Source: Sanchytrium tribonematis (Eukaryota; Sanchytriomycota; Sanchytriomycetes; Sanchytriales; Sanchytriaceae). Taken from it: a DNA stretch of 12,301 nucleotides. This document shows positions 1-7,388 of this stretch, piece after piece. The stretch's first letter is position 1; each line of letters starts with the position of its first letter. The notes below the pieces were generated by a model. It was given only the letters and a program-made list of their open reading frames with translations. It was not told the DNA's origin and searched no databases. The stretch is taken from positions 1 to 12,301 of the forward strand of contig JADGIG010000224.1 of assembly GCA_018985235.1 (NCBI GenBank), in the 5' to 3' direction. The translations under genes were made by a program, and so were the position numbers.

Positions 1-1
1 T

Positions 2-415
2 CTACCTTGGGCTAAAAAAGTCCCAGACATAAAAGACAATCATTCACTTTCTCAAGAATCTTGTAATCAGTCTCAATTGGGTTTAAAGAAGGAAAAAGGC
101 ATTGATGATTCTCAGTCAGATTTAAAAACGCAGGACTCCATATCGAGCACCAAAATTGAATTTACAAACACAACCATCGTTTCTCCTATGGATCCTCCCA
201 AATCTTTTCTAGAGCTATGTGGTGCACCCGAAATTGAGAATCTCAAAGTGGATTTGCCAGCACCAGAACCTCGAATTAAAAAAGCAATTTATTCTGATAG
301 TAAATTTAGCGTTGTTAGTAGCCAAAGCTCAGAGTTTGAGAATCTCTTAAAGAGAATTTCACGAATCGAAAACTTTCTATCAAATAACTTTGAAAACTTT
401 AATAAATCTGATTAA
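2..415 (+). CDS. C-terminal end of an unrecognised Ser-rich protein (5' truncated by window edge)
   Basis: The frame is open from the first bases of the window to a TAA at 413-415, giving 137 residues with no in-frame ATG at a plausible gene start, so this is the tail of a longer protein. The visible part is hydrophilic and low in complexity, rich in Ser, Lys, Asp and Glu, with one moderately conserved-looking patch around a Pro-Lys-Ser-Phe-Leu-Glu-Leu stretch. It ends in a short amphipathic segment (Glu-Phe-Glu-Asn-Leu-Leu-Lys-Arg-Ile, then Ile-Glu-Asn-Phe-Leu) that could form a terminal coiled coil. I recognise no family and assign no function. Its stop codon is immediately followed by the stop codon of a minus-strand ORF, so the 3' ends touch with no spacer. 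Confidence 0.7.
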   Translation, partial: LPWAKKVPDIKDNHSLSQESCNQSQLGLKKEKGIDDSQSDLKTQDSISSTKIEFTNTTIVSPMDPPKSFLELCGAPEIENLKVDLPAPEPRIKKAIYSDSKFSVVSSQSSEFENLLKRISRIENFLSNNFENFNKSD

Positions 416-592
416 CTATTCAGAGGAATTCGTAGATTGATCATCGTCCAACATTTCAAGCCCAAGAATGTTTTCATTTTCTTCCAAGTCTAATACAGAT
501 ACAGTTGCTACTATCAATCCCACAAATATCCAAATATTGAAGTAGTTGAGATAAGTACTTGTGTGGACATCAAAAATAGATTGAATTAACAT
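416..592 (-). CDS. possible 58-aa single-pass membrane protein
   Basis: On the minus strand an ATG at 592-590 opens a 58-codon frame closed by TAG at 418-416, with an in-frame stop just upstream of the ATG. The product has about 15 polar/aromatic residues, one hydrophobic segment (roughly residues 16-35, including Trp-Ile-Phe-Val-Gly-Leu-Ile-Val-Ala) and then a strongly acidic, Ser/Asn-rich tail. That layout is typical of a small tail-exposed membrane protein, and the frame fills the whole gap between its neighbours. It begins 25 bp after the WDR48-like stop on the same strand, so any promoter would lie inside that gene. No family is recognised. It could be a chance ORF in shared 3' sequence, and the call rests on composition and fit only. 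Confidence 0.4.
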   Translation of the reverse strand: MLIQSIFDVHTSTYLNYFNIWIFVGLIVATVSVLDLEENENILGLEMLDDDQSTNSSE

Positions 593-616
593 GTTTCATT
601 CGATCTCCAACAACAA

Positions 617-622
617 TTTATT
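617..622 (-). terminator. AATAAA poly(A) signal overlapping the WDR48-like stop codon
   Basis: Read on the minus strand the last sense codon GAA, the TAA stop and the next base make AATAAA, so the stop codon sits inside a canonical polyadenylation hexamer. The same arrangement occurs at two other genes in the window. Confidence 0.45.
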
Positions 623-2471
623 CGCGAAAACGGTAAAAAATTGCTACATCCTCAGAAGATATTTCCATTTGGTGGCTATTATGCTTTGAAGACAATTCGG
701 CTTTTTTTAAATGCTCCACTTGTATATTTCTAGAGAACAAAAAATATATACTACACAGGGTAGCAGCTTCTGGTATTATGTACCCGTTCACGACAATTTC
801 AATATCCTTGGTTATTTTGGAAGTTTCTTTAATATGCTTAATAATTTTGTATAATTTTATATATCTGTGAGCTGTTAATTTAGATTTTGGAATTTTAGCT
901 CCAGGAATTAGCGAAATTATTAAAACTGTTAATTTTGATACGATGCAAAAAGGAATCCTTTCCAAAAGGACAATTTGCTTTGCCCATGATGGCAATTCCT
1001 CTAATTTAATGGATTCACACGTCTTATTTTTGGTAAATTGTTTGGGCAAAATTCGATTTTCCACACAACACGGAAAATCGAGGTACGTTATTGGGCTTAC
1101 TGAATAAGGCCACCCAGTTTTTGGATAGAATAAAGGTGTGCTATGCGATCTGTTGTCTTCGGTTAGAAGAGTGTTATCAATTGAGGTTTTTCTAAACGTC
1201 GGCGACTTGAATAAGTGGTTAGAAGGGCTTATTGGTGATACCGGGGAGTTTTTCAAGCTCGTGCGTATACGTACCGCAGAAGGACTTGATATTTCTGTTT
1301 TGATTGTTTTCATTGATTTTTCTACCAAATTTCGAAACAAAGAATTAAAAACCCAGACTCCAATGTTGACTCTGTCTTCGCTAAATTTGGGTTTTGCAAT
1401 ATTTTTCTGGGTATCTCCGAGATCTTCAAAATAGATCTCTGAATTGGATATTTTGCTCTCCTCGAACACAAGATATAGATTTCCACAATGCGCCTTCAGT
1501 GTTGCCCATGCAGCTAAATAATTATCATCGATGAGCAAATCCTCCTTATTATAGCTAATGCTGTTGGTTATTAGGTCCCAACTAAATTCTTTTCGAGATG
1601 TAGTGGTACAACATACTTTCAATTTATCATTTGAAAATTTTGCATGTAATATGCCATCTGTACCTTTCAAAACTATTGTTTCGGAAATGTCTTTACGTTC
1701 TATTATTAAGTCGCTAGATTTAGAATGAGAGCTAAGCAAAACTTTGCTGTTTTGATAAGCTGCAGTGACCCCACTTTCATGCGTTCTGAATTCTGTGCCA
1801 GTTAAATCTGTAATAAGCCCATTTGATAATGCGACCAAAAATGACGTGTCTGTGACTTCAAAGACACTTATCCGCGCTGGATAAGTTTTAATTATTTCCA
1901 CCTCCTTTGCATTTCTCAAATCTGATTTGTAAATAGATGCACCAGAGCTATAGATAAGACAATCTTCCTGATCAAAATGAATTTTTTGAACCATGTCCGG
2001 TTGCTTGAGAGAAAATATTGATTCTTTAGTGCGAATGTCGAAAATTTTGATGTCTCCTTGTATAGTAGAACTGCCATAGAGATTTGGGCGATAATCGAAT
2101 GAAAGCATATTTGAGTCAGTCTTCAGCCACTCCACCTTTTCTTTCCAGTAAGCTATACTTCCGTCTAAACTCCCAGTGAGAATTGATCCATGATTGTCAG
2201 GAATCATTTGAATCACTTTGTCTGAATGGTATCCAATTGCAGAGTTGTTTTTAAATACTGATTTGTCATTGCTGCAACTAAAAATATTGCTATCACTGAT
2301 ATGAAAATCGGTCACCCAGTCATCATGAGTTGCAATAATTTTCATATTATTTGAACATTCGTATAGCTTACCGTCACGATTAGCACCATATATGCAATCA
2401 TTATAAATTCGTATTTTTTGATAGGGCAGTGAAGGCAGTTCTTTTGATGTAAGTGCAATTTGAACACTCAT
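618..2471 (-). CDS. WDR48: divergent WDR48/UAF1-like WD-repeat protein
   Basis: The protein is 617 residues from the first in-frame ATG (2471-2469). The N-terminal half reads as degenerate WD40 blades (Asp-Trp-Val-Thr-Asp near residue 50, a Gly-Ser-Leu-Asp-Gly-Ser-Ile-Ala-Tyr-Trp blade end, a Ser-Asp-Leu-Arg-Asn strand). A middle block, Asp-Asn-Tyr-Leu-Ala-Ala-Trp-Ala-Thr followed by Val-Asn-Ile-Gly-Val-Trp-Val, resembles the post-propeller region of WDR48. The C-terminal ~125 residues (from about 493) start Leu-Pro-Ser-Trp, carry a Ser-Lys-Leu-Thr-Ala-His-Arg-Tyr helix and end in Val-Ala-Ile-Phe-Tyr-Arg, matching the family's SUMO-like (DUF3337) end. Known members (yeast Duf1, human UAF1) bind and activate ubiquitin-specific proteases; that role is inferred here. 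Length is close to the human protein (677). The region around residues 370-450 is Ser/Thr-Pro rich and probably disordered. It lies 50 bp downstream of NOP56 on the same strand. Confidence 0.75.
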   Translation of the reverse strand: MSVQIALTSKELPSLPYQKIRIYNDCIYGANRDGKLYECSNNMKIIATHDDWVTDFHISDSNIFSCSNDKSVFKNNSAIGYHSDKVIQMIPDNHGSILTGSLDGSIAYWKEKVEWLKTDSNMLSFDYRPNLYGSSTIQGDIKIFDIRTKESIFSLKQPDMVQKIHFDQEDCLIYSSGASIYKSDLRNAKEVEIIKTYPARISVFEVTDTSFLVALSNGLITDLTGTEFRTHESGVTAAYQNSKVLLSSHSKSSDLIIERKDISETIVLKGTDGILHAKFSNDKLKVCCTTTSRKEFSWDLITNSISYNKEDLLIDDNYLAAWATLKAHCGNLYLVFEESKISNSEIYFEDLGDTQKNIAKPKFSEDRVNIGVWVFNSLFRNLVEKSMKTIKTEISSPSAVRIRTSLKNSPVSPISPSNHLFKSPTFRKTSIDNTLLTEDNRSHSTPLFYPKTGWPYSVSPITYLDFPCCVENRILPKQFTKNKTCESIKLEELPSWAKQIVLLERIPFCIVSKLTVLIISLIPGAKIPKSKLTAHRYIKLYKIIKHIKETSKITKDIEIVVNGYIIPEAATLCSIYFLFSRNIQVEHLKKAELSSKHNSHQMEISSEDVAIFYRFRE

Positions 2472-2521
2472 AAAGTGTTTGAAGATCTCCACAAATACAA
2501 AACGAAATAATTGTATAAAAT

Positions 2522-4099
2522 TTACTTACTTTTAACTTTTTTGCTTTTCTTAGAAGGTGTTTCGCTCTCGTTTTTTCTCTTCTTTGGCGTTTCTATAGGA
2601 GTTTCTGATTTTCGATTCTTTTTATCTTTCTTAGTCTTTTTCTGTTTTTCACTTGGGACATCAGCTTTGACTTCTTCCACTTTTTTATTTTCAATGGTTT
2701 TTTCTTCAACAGAAGAATCTTCAGGAGTCTTGGACTTTTTCTTTTTCTTGTCTTTCTTTTCTTTTTTAGACTTCGATTTTTTTGGTTCTTCATCAATTTC
2801 CATTTTGTCTGATGGTTTGGAAGTTGCAACTGCATTACCGTCCAAGGATATACCTTCTTTGGCCATCAACTCTTTAGCTTTAATCATGACGTCTTCATTT
2901 TTGACGGGTTCCCTGCCCTCATTTAAATTATTAAGTCGTTGCTCAACTTGATCCTTCATGGCTCGGCCAAAGACATCAGAAACCTGTTCTTCTGCAGAAA
3001 AACAATCAATTCTAGATGCAATAGTACACTTATTAGCTAAAAATCTGCTAACTCTTCCTTTAAATTGTGGCTGTGCTCTTCCAATAAATGAGGAGTGATA
3101 AAGCAATCCAAATTTAGGAGTATTACCCTTCTTTTTCAATGCACGGAAAAGAGCTTTCTCGGCTCCCAAAATTTGAACTGTGCTAGCAGGACATTTAGAT
3201 AGATTAGTTAAAGAACCAGCATGTGCAATCAGTCGAGCACCTACCAGTTCTCCAATTAAGGCACTGAGATTTGGAGCAACGCCGTGCATTCTTTCCATAA
3301 GATAGGCGGAAAGTTCTTTTCTGTATTCAAACAGATCTACAACCTTTTTAGCAAAAGCAGATACTGAAACAATATCAGCAGAGCTTAAATCTTGACCAAA
3401 GGAAGAATTGGCTACCTTGATAATCTGCTGTTGTAACTCGTCGTCCATTACCAGCTCCTTAATCGCTTTAGTTTTTGCTTCTGTAATTTTTGTTTTATCT
3501 TGTAAAATCAAGAGTAATCTACAATATAACAAGTGATCTTTCACAACATTCCCTAATTCAGGGAACCCCCAGGAATACCATTCTCTTGCGCGCATAGCAA
3601 AAGTGTTAATATCCTTGTCCAATTGATCTAACAACGCAATAGATTGTATGATCATATTATCAACTTTGTTTACGTTAAACTGAACCTTGGTTCTGCTGAA
3701 AGCATGTCCTAGCCCCAATTGAGCTTTTTCCACGTCGTCTTTTTCGACATGGGAACTTAAAAACTTCGGCAAAAGTTGTCTACCACTTCGGAGAAGCTGA
3801 AAAGTCAAATCATCCGCATTGCATTTGACGACGCCGTTCAATAAGGCGGCCATATTTTTTTCACATCCAAGAACGCTGTCTTTTGTTAAATGAAGTGAGA
3901 GAAAATTTTTCAACGTTCCTGGAAGTTTGTGTTCTGAAATAGATTGTATGACATCTAAGGCTTCCTTTCCCGAGGTAAATGGTTGAAATGCCACCAACTT
4001 AACATTTTTTCCAAATACTTGTAAGTCATTCGACTTGACTTTATCTTGCTTGCAATCAAGAAGAGCAAATCCAGAGGCGCTTTCTAAGAGTAAATGCAT
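2522..4099 (-). CDS. NOP56: NOP56, box C/D snoRNP core protein
   Basis: This 525-residue protein belongs to the Nop56/Nop58/Prp31 family. NOP56 scaffolds box C/D snoRNPs with Nop58, fibrillarin and Snu13 for rRNA 2'-O-methylation and pre-rRNA processing in the nucleolus. Visible parts are an N-terminal domain (about 1-70, Lys-Leu-Val-Ala-Phe), the coiled coil with Glu-Lys-Ala-Gln-Leu-Gly-Leu-Gly-His (124-132) and Asn-Lys-Val-Asp-Asn-Met-Ile-Ile-Gln-Ser (144-153), and the Nop domain (about 250-400) with Ala-Gly-Ser-Leu-Thr-Asn-Leu and Gly-Ala-Glu-Lys-Ala-Leu-Phe-Arg-Ala-Leu (312-321). It is NOP56 rather than NOP58 because of the VDNMIIQS and KGNTPKFGLLYHSSFIGRA-type segments (NOP58 has VDTMIIQA and HDTPKYGLIYHASLVG). 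The tail (430-525) is a nucleolar-type Lys-rich run of KKE/KKD/KKK with several Ser/Thr-Pro sites. The start is a few residues shorter than usual, but the first strand fits. It diverges from the OSBP-related gene. Confidence 0.93.
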   Translation of the reverse strand: MHLLLESASGFALLDCKQDKVKSNDLQVFGKNVKLVAFQPFTSGKEALDVIQSISEHKLPGTLKNFLSLHLTKDSVLGCEKNMAALLNGVVKCNADDLTFQLLRSGRQLLPKFLSSHVEKDDVEKAQLGLGHAFSRTKVQFNVNKVDNMIIQSIALLDQLDKDINTFAMRAREWYSWGFPELGNVVKDHLLYCRLLLILQDKTKITEAKTKAIKELVMDDELQQQIIKVANSSFGQDLSSADIVSVSAFAKKVVDLFEYRKELSAYLMERMHGVAPNLSALIGELVGARLIAHAGSLTNLSKCPASTVQILGAEKALFRALKKKGNTPKFGLLYHSSFIGRAQPQFKGRVSRFLANKCTIASRIDCFSAEEQVSDVFGRAMKDQVEQRLNNLNEGREPVKNEDVMIKAKELMAKEGISLDGNAVATSKPSDKMEIDEEPKKSKSKKEKKDKKKKKSKTPEDSSVEEKTIENKKVEEVKADVPSEKQKKTKKDKKNRKSETPIETPKKRKNESETPSKKSKKVKSK

Positions 4100-4111
4100 C
4101 GAGGGGGATCT
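4097..4111 (-). promoter_or_regulatory. C-run just upstream of the NOP56 start codon
   Basis: On the minus strand the sequence before the NOP56 ATG reads GATCCCCCTCG, putting a CCCCC run three bases upstream of the start codon. In otherwise AT-rich DNA this stands out. CCC-like or GGG-like motifs immediately 5' of start codons are described for microsporidian genes; the comparison here rests on one site and is suggestive only. Confidence 0.2.
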
Positions 4112-4120
4112 CCTATGATT

Positions 4121-4136
4121 GTATTCGTTTTTACAG
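4121..4136 (+). other. candidate 16-nt intron near the 5' end of the OSBP-related gene
   Basis: An ATG at 4115-4117 is followed by one codon (ATT) and then by GTATTCGTTTTTACAG, which has a GTA donor, a pyrimidine tract and an ACAG acceptor. Removing these 16 nt joins ATG-ATT in frame to GAT-CAA at 4137 and so to the long OSBP-related frame, giving a protein starting Met-Ile-Asp-Gln. Unspliced, the upstream ATG makes a 33-codon upstream ORF that overlaps the ATG at 4155. A 16-nt spliceosomal intron would be near the lower limit known in eukaryotes. It is supported only by frame, the splice-site shape and the second tiny intron in the window. Confidence 0.35.
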
Positions 4137-4154
4137 GATCAAACAAATTTTCAC

Positions 4155-6485
4155 ATGAAACAATCCAATCTGCATATTCTTGTTCTACAGCAAAATATTC
4201 AAGAAATAGAAAATGAATTTAAATTAGATGGTCTGGACTTGTGGGAAGCGGATTCATCTGGATTTACCGTATTTGACCTTGCAGCTCCAAGGATTAAGCT
4301 ACTAATTGATGAATATATAAAACGGCAAACTGGAATTCAAACTCAAAAATGCCTTCAATTTGTGATTGAAAATAATTTAAATGGAATCCGGCAATATGTG
4401 CAACACCCATTGGTCAGATATGTAGATTTTGATATATTAGATGAAAAGAGTGGTCAGAGTATGTTACACCACGCCGTGCTGAATGAAAACTCTGAAATGT
4501 TAAAAATTATTGCACCGCATGTTAATTTATATCTACGAAATAGGGATGGATACACCTGCTCGGAAATAGGAATCAAAGGCGAGATTCAGAATACTATTGA
4601 ATATTTTATGAATAGTCAACCATTCAAATTACCTCTAAAGAGTCTACACAGAGGCTTTCTAATAAAAGGCAAAGGAATTTCGGCAAAAAGGAGGTTTTTT
4701 GAGCTCTGCAACGATGGTGTCCTGTCCTGTTATCGAAAGGAAGATTGCAAAAACTGCCGTGGAATTCTAAGCATTGAGGATTTAAGATTAGAAAGACTCA
4801 GCAGCAAAGAATTTAATCTTTGTACGCCTTATTTTAAGTGGAAGTTAAAAGCTGAAAATGAAAAATCTGCTACTGAATGGATCTCCATAATTAGCATCAA
4901 TTCCAATAGAAAAGCTTCCCCGGACTCCCAAGACTCTCATTCACTAAACAGAAACAGCTCTTTGTCGATTCGGAGCACTGCATCTCTAATTAGTACAAAA
5001 TCGACTCCATTTATTTTTGATTCACTTGATGATAAAATCTATGATTGTAGAAATGCAATCAAAAAAGAGTTGGATGCCCTACAAGACGGTCTTAAAGAAA
5101 AATCTTTAGAAGAAATGAATAGAAATATCGTCAATATAAGACGTCAATTAACTGTTTTAGACACTTTGTTGGTACGAAAAGATAATAACGTAATGAACAA
5201 AGTTGAAGCTCAAAATTCGTTCTCAATAGACAGTATTAGTGAAAGCGCTGATGACGAGTTTTTCGATGCCATTGAAAAGGTCAAAATCGACTCATTTAAT
5301 ATACCACCGGGCTATGGGGCAACTTTTAGAAAATCATTTCCAGTTGACCACAGTCAAATTAAACATAACATTAATGTCATTTCGTTTTTAAGAGATTTAA
5401 TAGGAACTGATTTATTACATGTCTTACTTCCAGTTAGCTTTTGCGAGCCATCCAGTATTCTGTTTCGTTTATGCGACGTAATGGAGTATTCCCATTTGTT
5501 AAACATCGCGGTACAAAGAAAGGATCCGCAAGAAAGGCTTCTCATGGTGTCTGCCTTTGCTTGCTCATCCTACTCGGGTGGAATCGACAGAACAAACAAG
5601 CCATTTGACCCCTTTGTAGGTGAAACATTTGAAATTGCCAGACCAGATCTTGGATTTAGAGGTGTTTGTGAGCAGATTAGTAGAACGCCATCTACTTCAG
5701 CAGTTCATTTTGAGGGTCAAAATTGGAATTTTAGTATGGAGAGTAGAGTCAGCACTAAATTTCATGGATCTCATATTTCCGTTGCGCCTCAAGGTCATGC
5801 AATTCTTTGCTTAATTATAGATGGAGAAGAGGAATTTTACTCTTGGAAACCAGTCAAAGCAGTTTGCAATGGCATACTTACAGGAAAACGTTGGATAGAC
5901 CATTTCGGGAATTGTGATATCACCTGTCACAAAACCAAACTAGTCTGTAATATAGAGTTTTCCTCTGCAAATTGGTTGAGGCAAAATCAGTACAAAGTGC
6001 AAGGCAATATTGAAAATATATGGCATTTCAGTGGATTATGGAATGACCATCTATTAGCGAAAAAAGTGGACGGAACTTCAAATAATTTTCATTTGTCGGA
6101 TCCATCAGAAATTGAAGATAGTGCTGAAAGAACAACTGTTCTATGGCATTGTACATCAATGAAAGATAGGTCTCCCGCAAACTTTAATTTTTCTGAGTTT
6201 GCAATTTCTTTAAATGAAATATCTGATGAATTAAAGGTTCATTTACCTCCAACTGATACTCGATTTCGACCAGATATCAGGGCAATGGAGGAGGGTGACT
6301 ACACGGAGGCAGATAGTCAGTTGAAGTCAATTGAAAAACAGAATTTGGACAAAACTGCCACTCCATTGTGGTTTACCAAAGAAATTCATCCTGTCACGAA
6401 CCTGGAATACTATAAGTTTAACCCAGAATATTGGACTCATAGACAAAACAAAAGTTTTAATTCTGTGTGTCCAAATTTATTTTAA
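4155..6485 (+). CDS. oxysterol-binding protein-related protein (ankyrin-PH-FFAT-ORD, Osh1/OSBP type)
   Basis: Such proteins carry sterol or phospholipid between membranes, often in exchange for PI4P. From ATG 4155 the product is 776 residues; 784 if the upstream ATG at 4115 and the 16-nt intron are used. Order: degenerate ankyrin repeats (about 5-155, clearest at Ser-Met-Leu-His-His-Ala-Val), a PH domain (about 163-247, ending Glu-Trp-Ile-Ser-Ile-Ile), a Ser-rich linker, a coiled coil (about 290-340), a textbook FFAT motif EFFDAIE (368-374) after acidic residues for docking to ER VAP/Scs2, and the ORD (about 400-776). The ORD has Ile-Ser-Phe-Leu-Arg-Asp-Leu-Ile-Gly, Leu-Pro-Val-Ser-Phe-Cys-Glu-Pro, Pro-Phe-Asp-Pro-Phe-Val-Gly-Glu-Thr-Phe-Glu and Pro-Pro-Thr-Asp-Thr-Arg-Phe-Arg-Pro-Asp. 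The hallmark EQVSHHPP is EQISRTPS (506-513), losing both PI4P-contacting histidines, so exchange with PI4P may be altered. Confidence 0.9.
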   Translation: MKQSNLHILVLQQNIQEIENEFKLDGLDLWEADSSGFTVFDLAAPRIKLLIDEYIKRQTGIQTQKCLQFVIENNLNGIRQYVQHPLVRYVDFDILDEKSGQSMLHHAVLNENSEMLKIIAPHVNLYLRNRDGYTCSEIGIKGEIQNTIEYFMNSQPFKLPLKSLHRGFLIKGKGISAKRRFFELCNDGVLSCYRKEDCKNCRGILSIEDLRLERLSSKEFNLCTPYFKWKLKAENEKSATEWISIISINSNRKASPDSQDSHSLNRNSSLSIRSTASLISTKSTPFIFDSLDDKIYDCRNAIKKELDALQDGLKEKSLEEMNRNIVNIRRQLTVLDTLLVRKDNNVMNKVEAQNSFSIDSISESADDEFFDAIEKVKIDSFNIPPGYGATFRKSFPVDHSQIKHNINVISFLRDLIGTDLLHVLLPVSFCEPSSILFRLCDVMEYSHLLNIAVQRKDPQERLLMVSAFACSSYSGGIDRTNKPFDPFVGETFEIARPDLGFRGVCEQISRTPSTSAVHFEGQNWNFSMESRVSTKFHGSHISVAPQGHAILCLIIDGEEEFYSWKPVKAVCNGILTGKRWIDHFGNCDITCHKTKLVCNIEFSSANWLRQNQYKVQGNIENIWHFSGLWNDHLLAKKVDGTSNNFHLSDPSEIEDSAERTTVLWHCTSMKDRSPANFNFSEFAISLNEISDELKVHLPPTDTRFRPDIRAMEEGDYTEADSQLKSIEKQNLDKTATPLWFTKEIHPVTNLEYYKFNPEYWTHRQNKSFNSVCPNLF

Positions 6486-6489
6486 TAAA
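6484..6489 (+). terminator. AATAAA poly(A) signal overlapping the OSBP-related stop
   Basis: The stop TAA (6483-6485) is followed by a second TAA, and the last two bases of the first stop begin AATAAA. The next gene's ATG is only 51 bp beyond the stop, so the 3' UTR must be short or overlap the next gene. Confidence 0.5.
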
Positions 6490-6536
6490 ATAATTTATGA
6501 ACTTTTACAAAAAAGGGGTTCAACACTTTAGTTACA

Positions 6537-7388
6537 ATGCCAACTCATTTGTTCAAAAAAGCAAGGAAGAATACAAGGTACGTAAGGCGATTTGAATACA
6601 CCAACATTAAAGATACGCTGGAGAAACACGTAGCAACAAAATTAAAGCCTAGGACAAAATGGTTGAATGCAATGGATAAGTTTCCACCCTCAGCTCTATT
6701 GGCGAAAGTGCCCTCTCACGTTATCGAGATTGGTCATCCAAGCTCCAATTTTCCCTATGCGATTAAGTATCCCTCCCCAAGTGGAAAGCATAAGCGGGAC
6801 ATTATGAAGAAGAAAATGATTCCACCGCAACTGGAATTTCAAGAAGGTCTTGACTTCAAATTAGCCTGTGACTTTCCTTTTGAATTGTCTAAACCCAAAT
6901 TTCTGTACAACACTGAGGAAGAATTAAAAAAAGATGATTCTTTGTACTCCAAGTTTTTTGAGCTAAAAAAATCAAAATCGTCTATGTCAGAAATTTACGA
7001 AGAAATATCTAACCTATTTAAATCAAAACAATTAGAAGAATGCGCAAATTTATATAGTGTTTTTGAAAAAATGGATATTTCAGAGAAAGGAGGACGAGCA
7101 GTGCAAAAACTGGAATCCTCGATTGAAGGAAAAATAGTGAATGATCTTGAACCCAAGCTTTCTAATGACGATAAGCTGAAGATTAAGATGCTGATTTTGA
7201 TGAAAACGAAGCATGAAAAGTTACAGGCAATGAAGCTTGCGGCTTCTAACTCTGTTGAAACCGAATTTAAAAACCCTTATTTGGACCTGAAAGATACAAA
7301 GCCTGTTTCTTCTGTTTTGTTGGAGAAACAATACTATAGAAGAAGTTTGGCTCCTCAGAGAACATCTATAACAGGAAGACTTTTTTAA
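6537..7388 (+). CDS. probable mitochondrial small-subunit ribosomal protein, mS23 (Rsm25) family
   Basis: The product is 283 residues, with many Lys residues (mostly basic N-terminal third) and no membrane segment. The evidence is two spaced family-like signatures. Lys-Trp-Leu-Asn-Ala-Met-Asp-Lys-Phe-Pro-Pro (41-51) resembles the 'P-x-W-Y/F-x-x-(V)-x-x-x-P-P' start of mS23. Farther on, Lys-Tyr-Pro then a basic helix and Asp-Phe-Pro-Phe-Glu-Leu-Ser-Lys-Pro-Lys-Phe-Leu (112-123) resembles the fungal 'YPED...R..F...HPWELARPR' block. mS23 is a structural protein of the mitochondrial small subunit. The C-terminal half (about 125-283) is helical, Lys/Glu rich and not recognised. The ATG at 6537 is the first in frame. 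Because the match is from remembered motifs, another basic nuclear or mitochondrial protein remains possible. It converges with a small membrane-protein gene with a 10-bp gap. Confidence 0.5.
   Translation: MPTHLFKKARKNTRYVRRFEYTNIKDTLEKHVATKLKPRTKWLNAMDKFPPSALLAKVPSHVIEIGHPSSNFPYAIKYPSPSGKHKRDIMKKKMIPPQLEFQEGLDFKLACDFPFELSKPKFLYNTEEELKKDDSLYSKFFELKKSKSSMSEIYEEISNLFKSKQLEECANLYSVFEKMDISEKGGRAVQKLESSIEGKIVNDLEPKLSNDDKLKIKMLILMKTKHEKLQAMKLAASNSVETEFKNPYLDLKDTKPVSSVLLEKQYYRRSLAPQRTSITGRLF

Noticed and set aside
1138-1434. 98-residue plus-strand frame inside the WDR48-like gene
   Set aside because: It lies wholly antisense to a recognisable protein-coding frame, has no family resemblance and no plausible start context.
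2517-2529. GTAAGT at the end of NOP56 (minus strand) resembling a strong donor site
   Set aside because: It sits in the last codons directly before the TAA, the protein already ends as expected for the family, and no sensible downstream exon was seen.
2593-2835. 80-residue Lys-rich minus-strand frame overlapping NOP56
   Set aside because: It is a frame-shifted reading of the same low-complexity Lys codons.
2511-2951. Plus-strand Phe/Leu/Ser-rich frame that looks like a membrane protein
   Set aside because: It is the complement of the Lys-rich NOP56 tail: AAA/AAG codons read backwards give TTT/CTT, producing a false hydrophobic protein.
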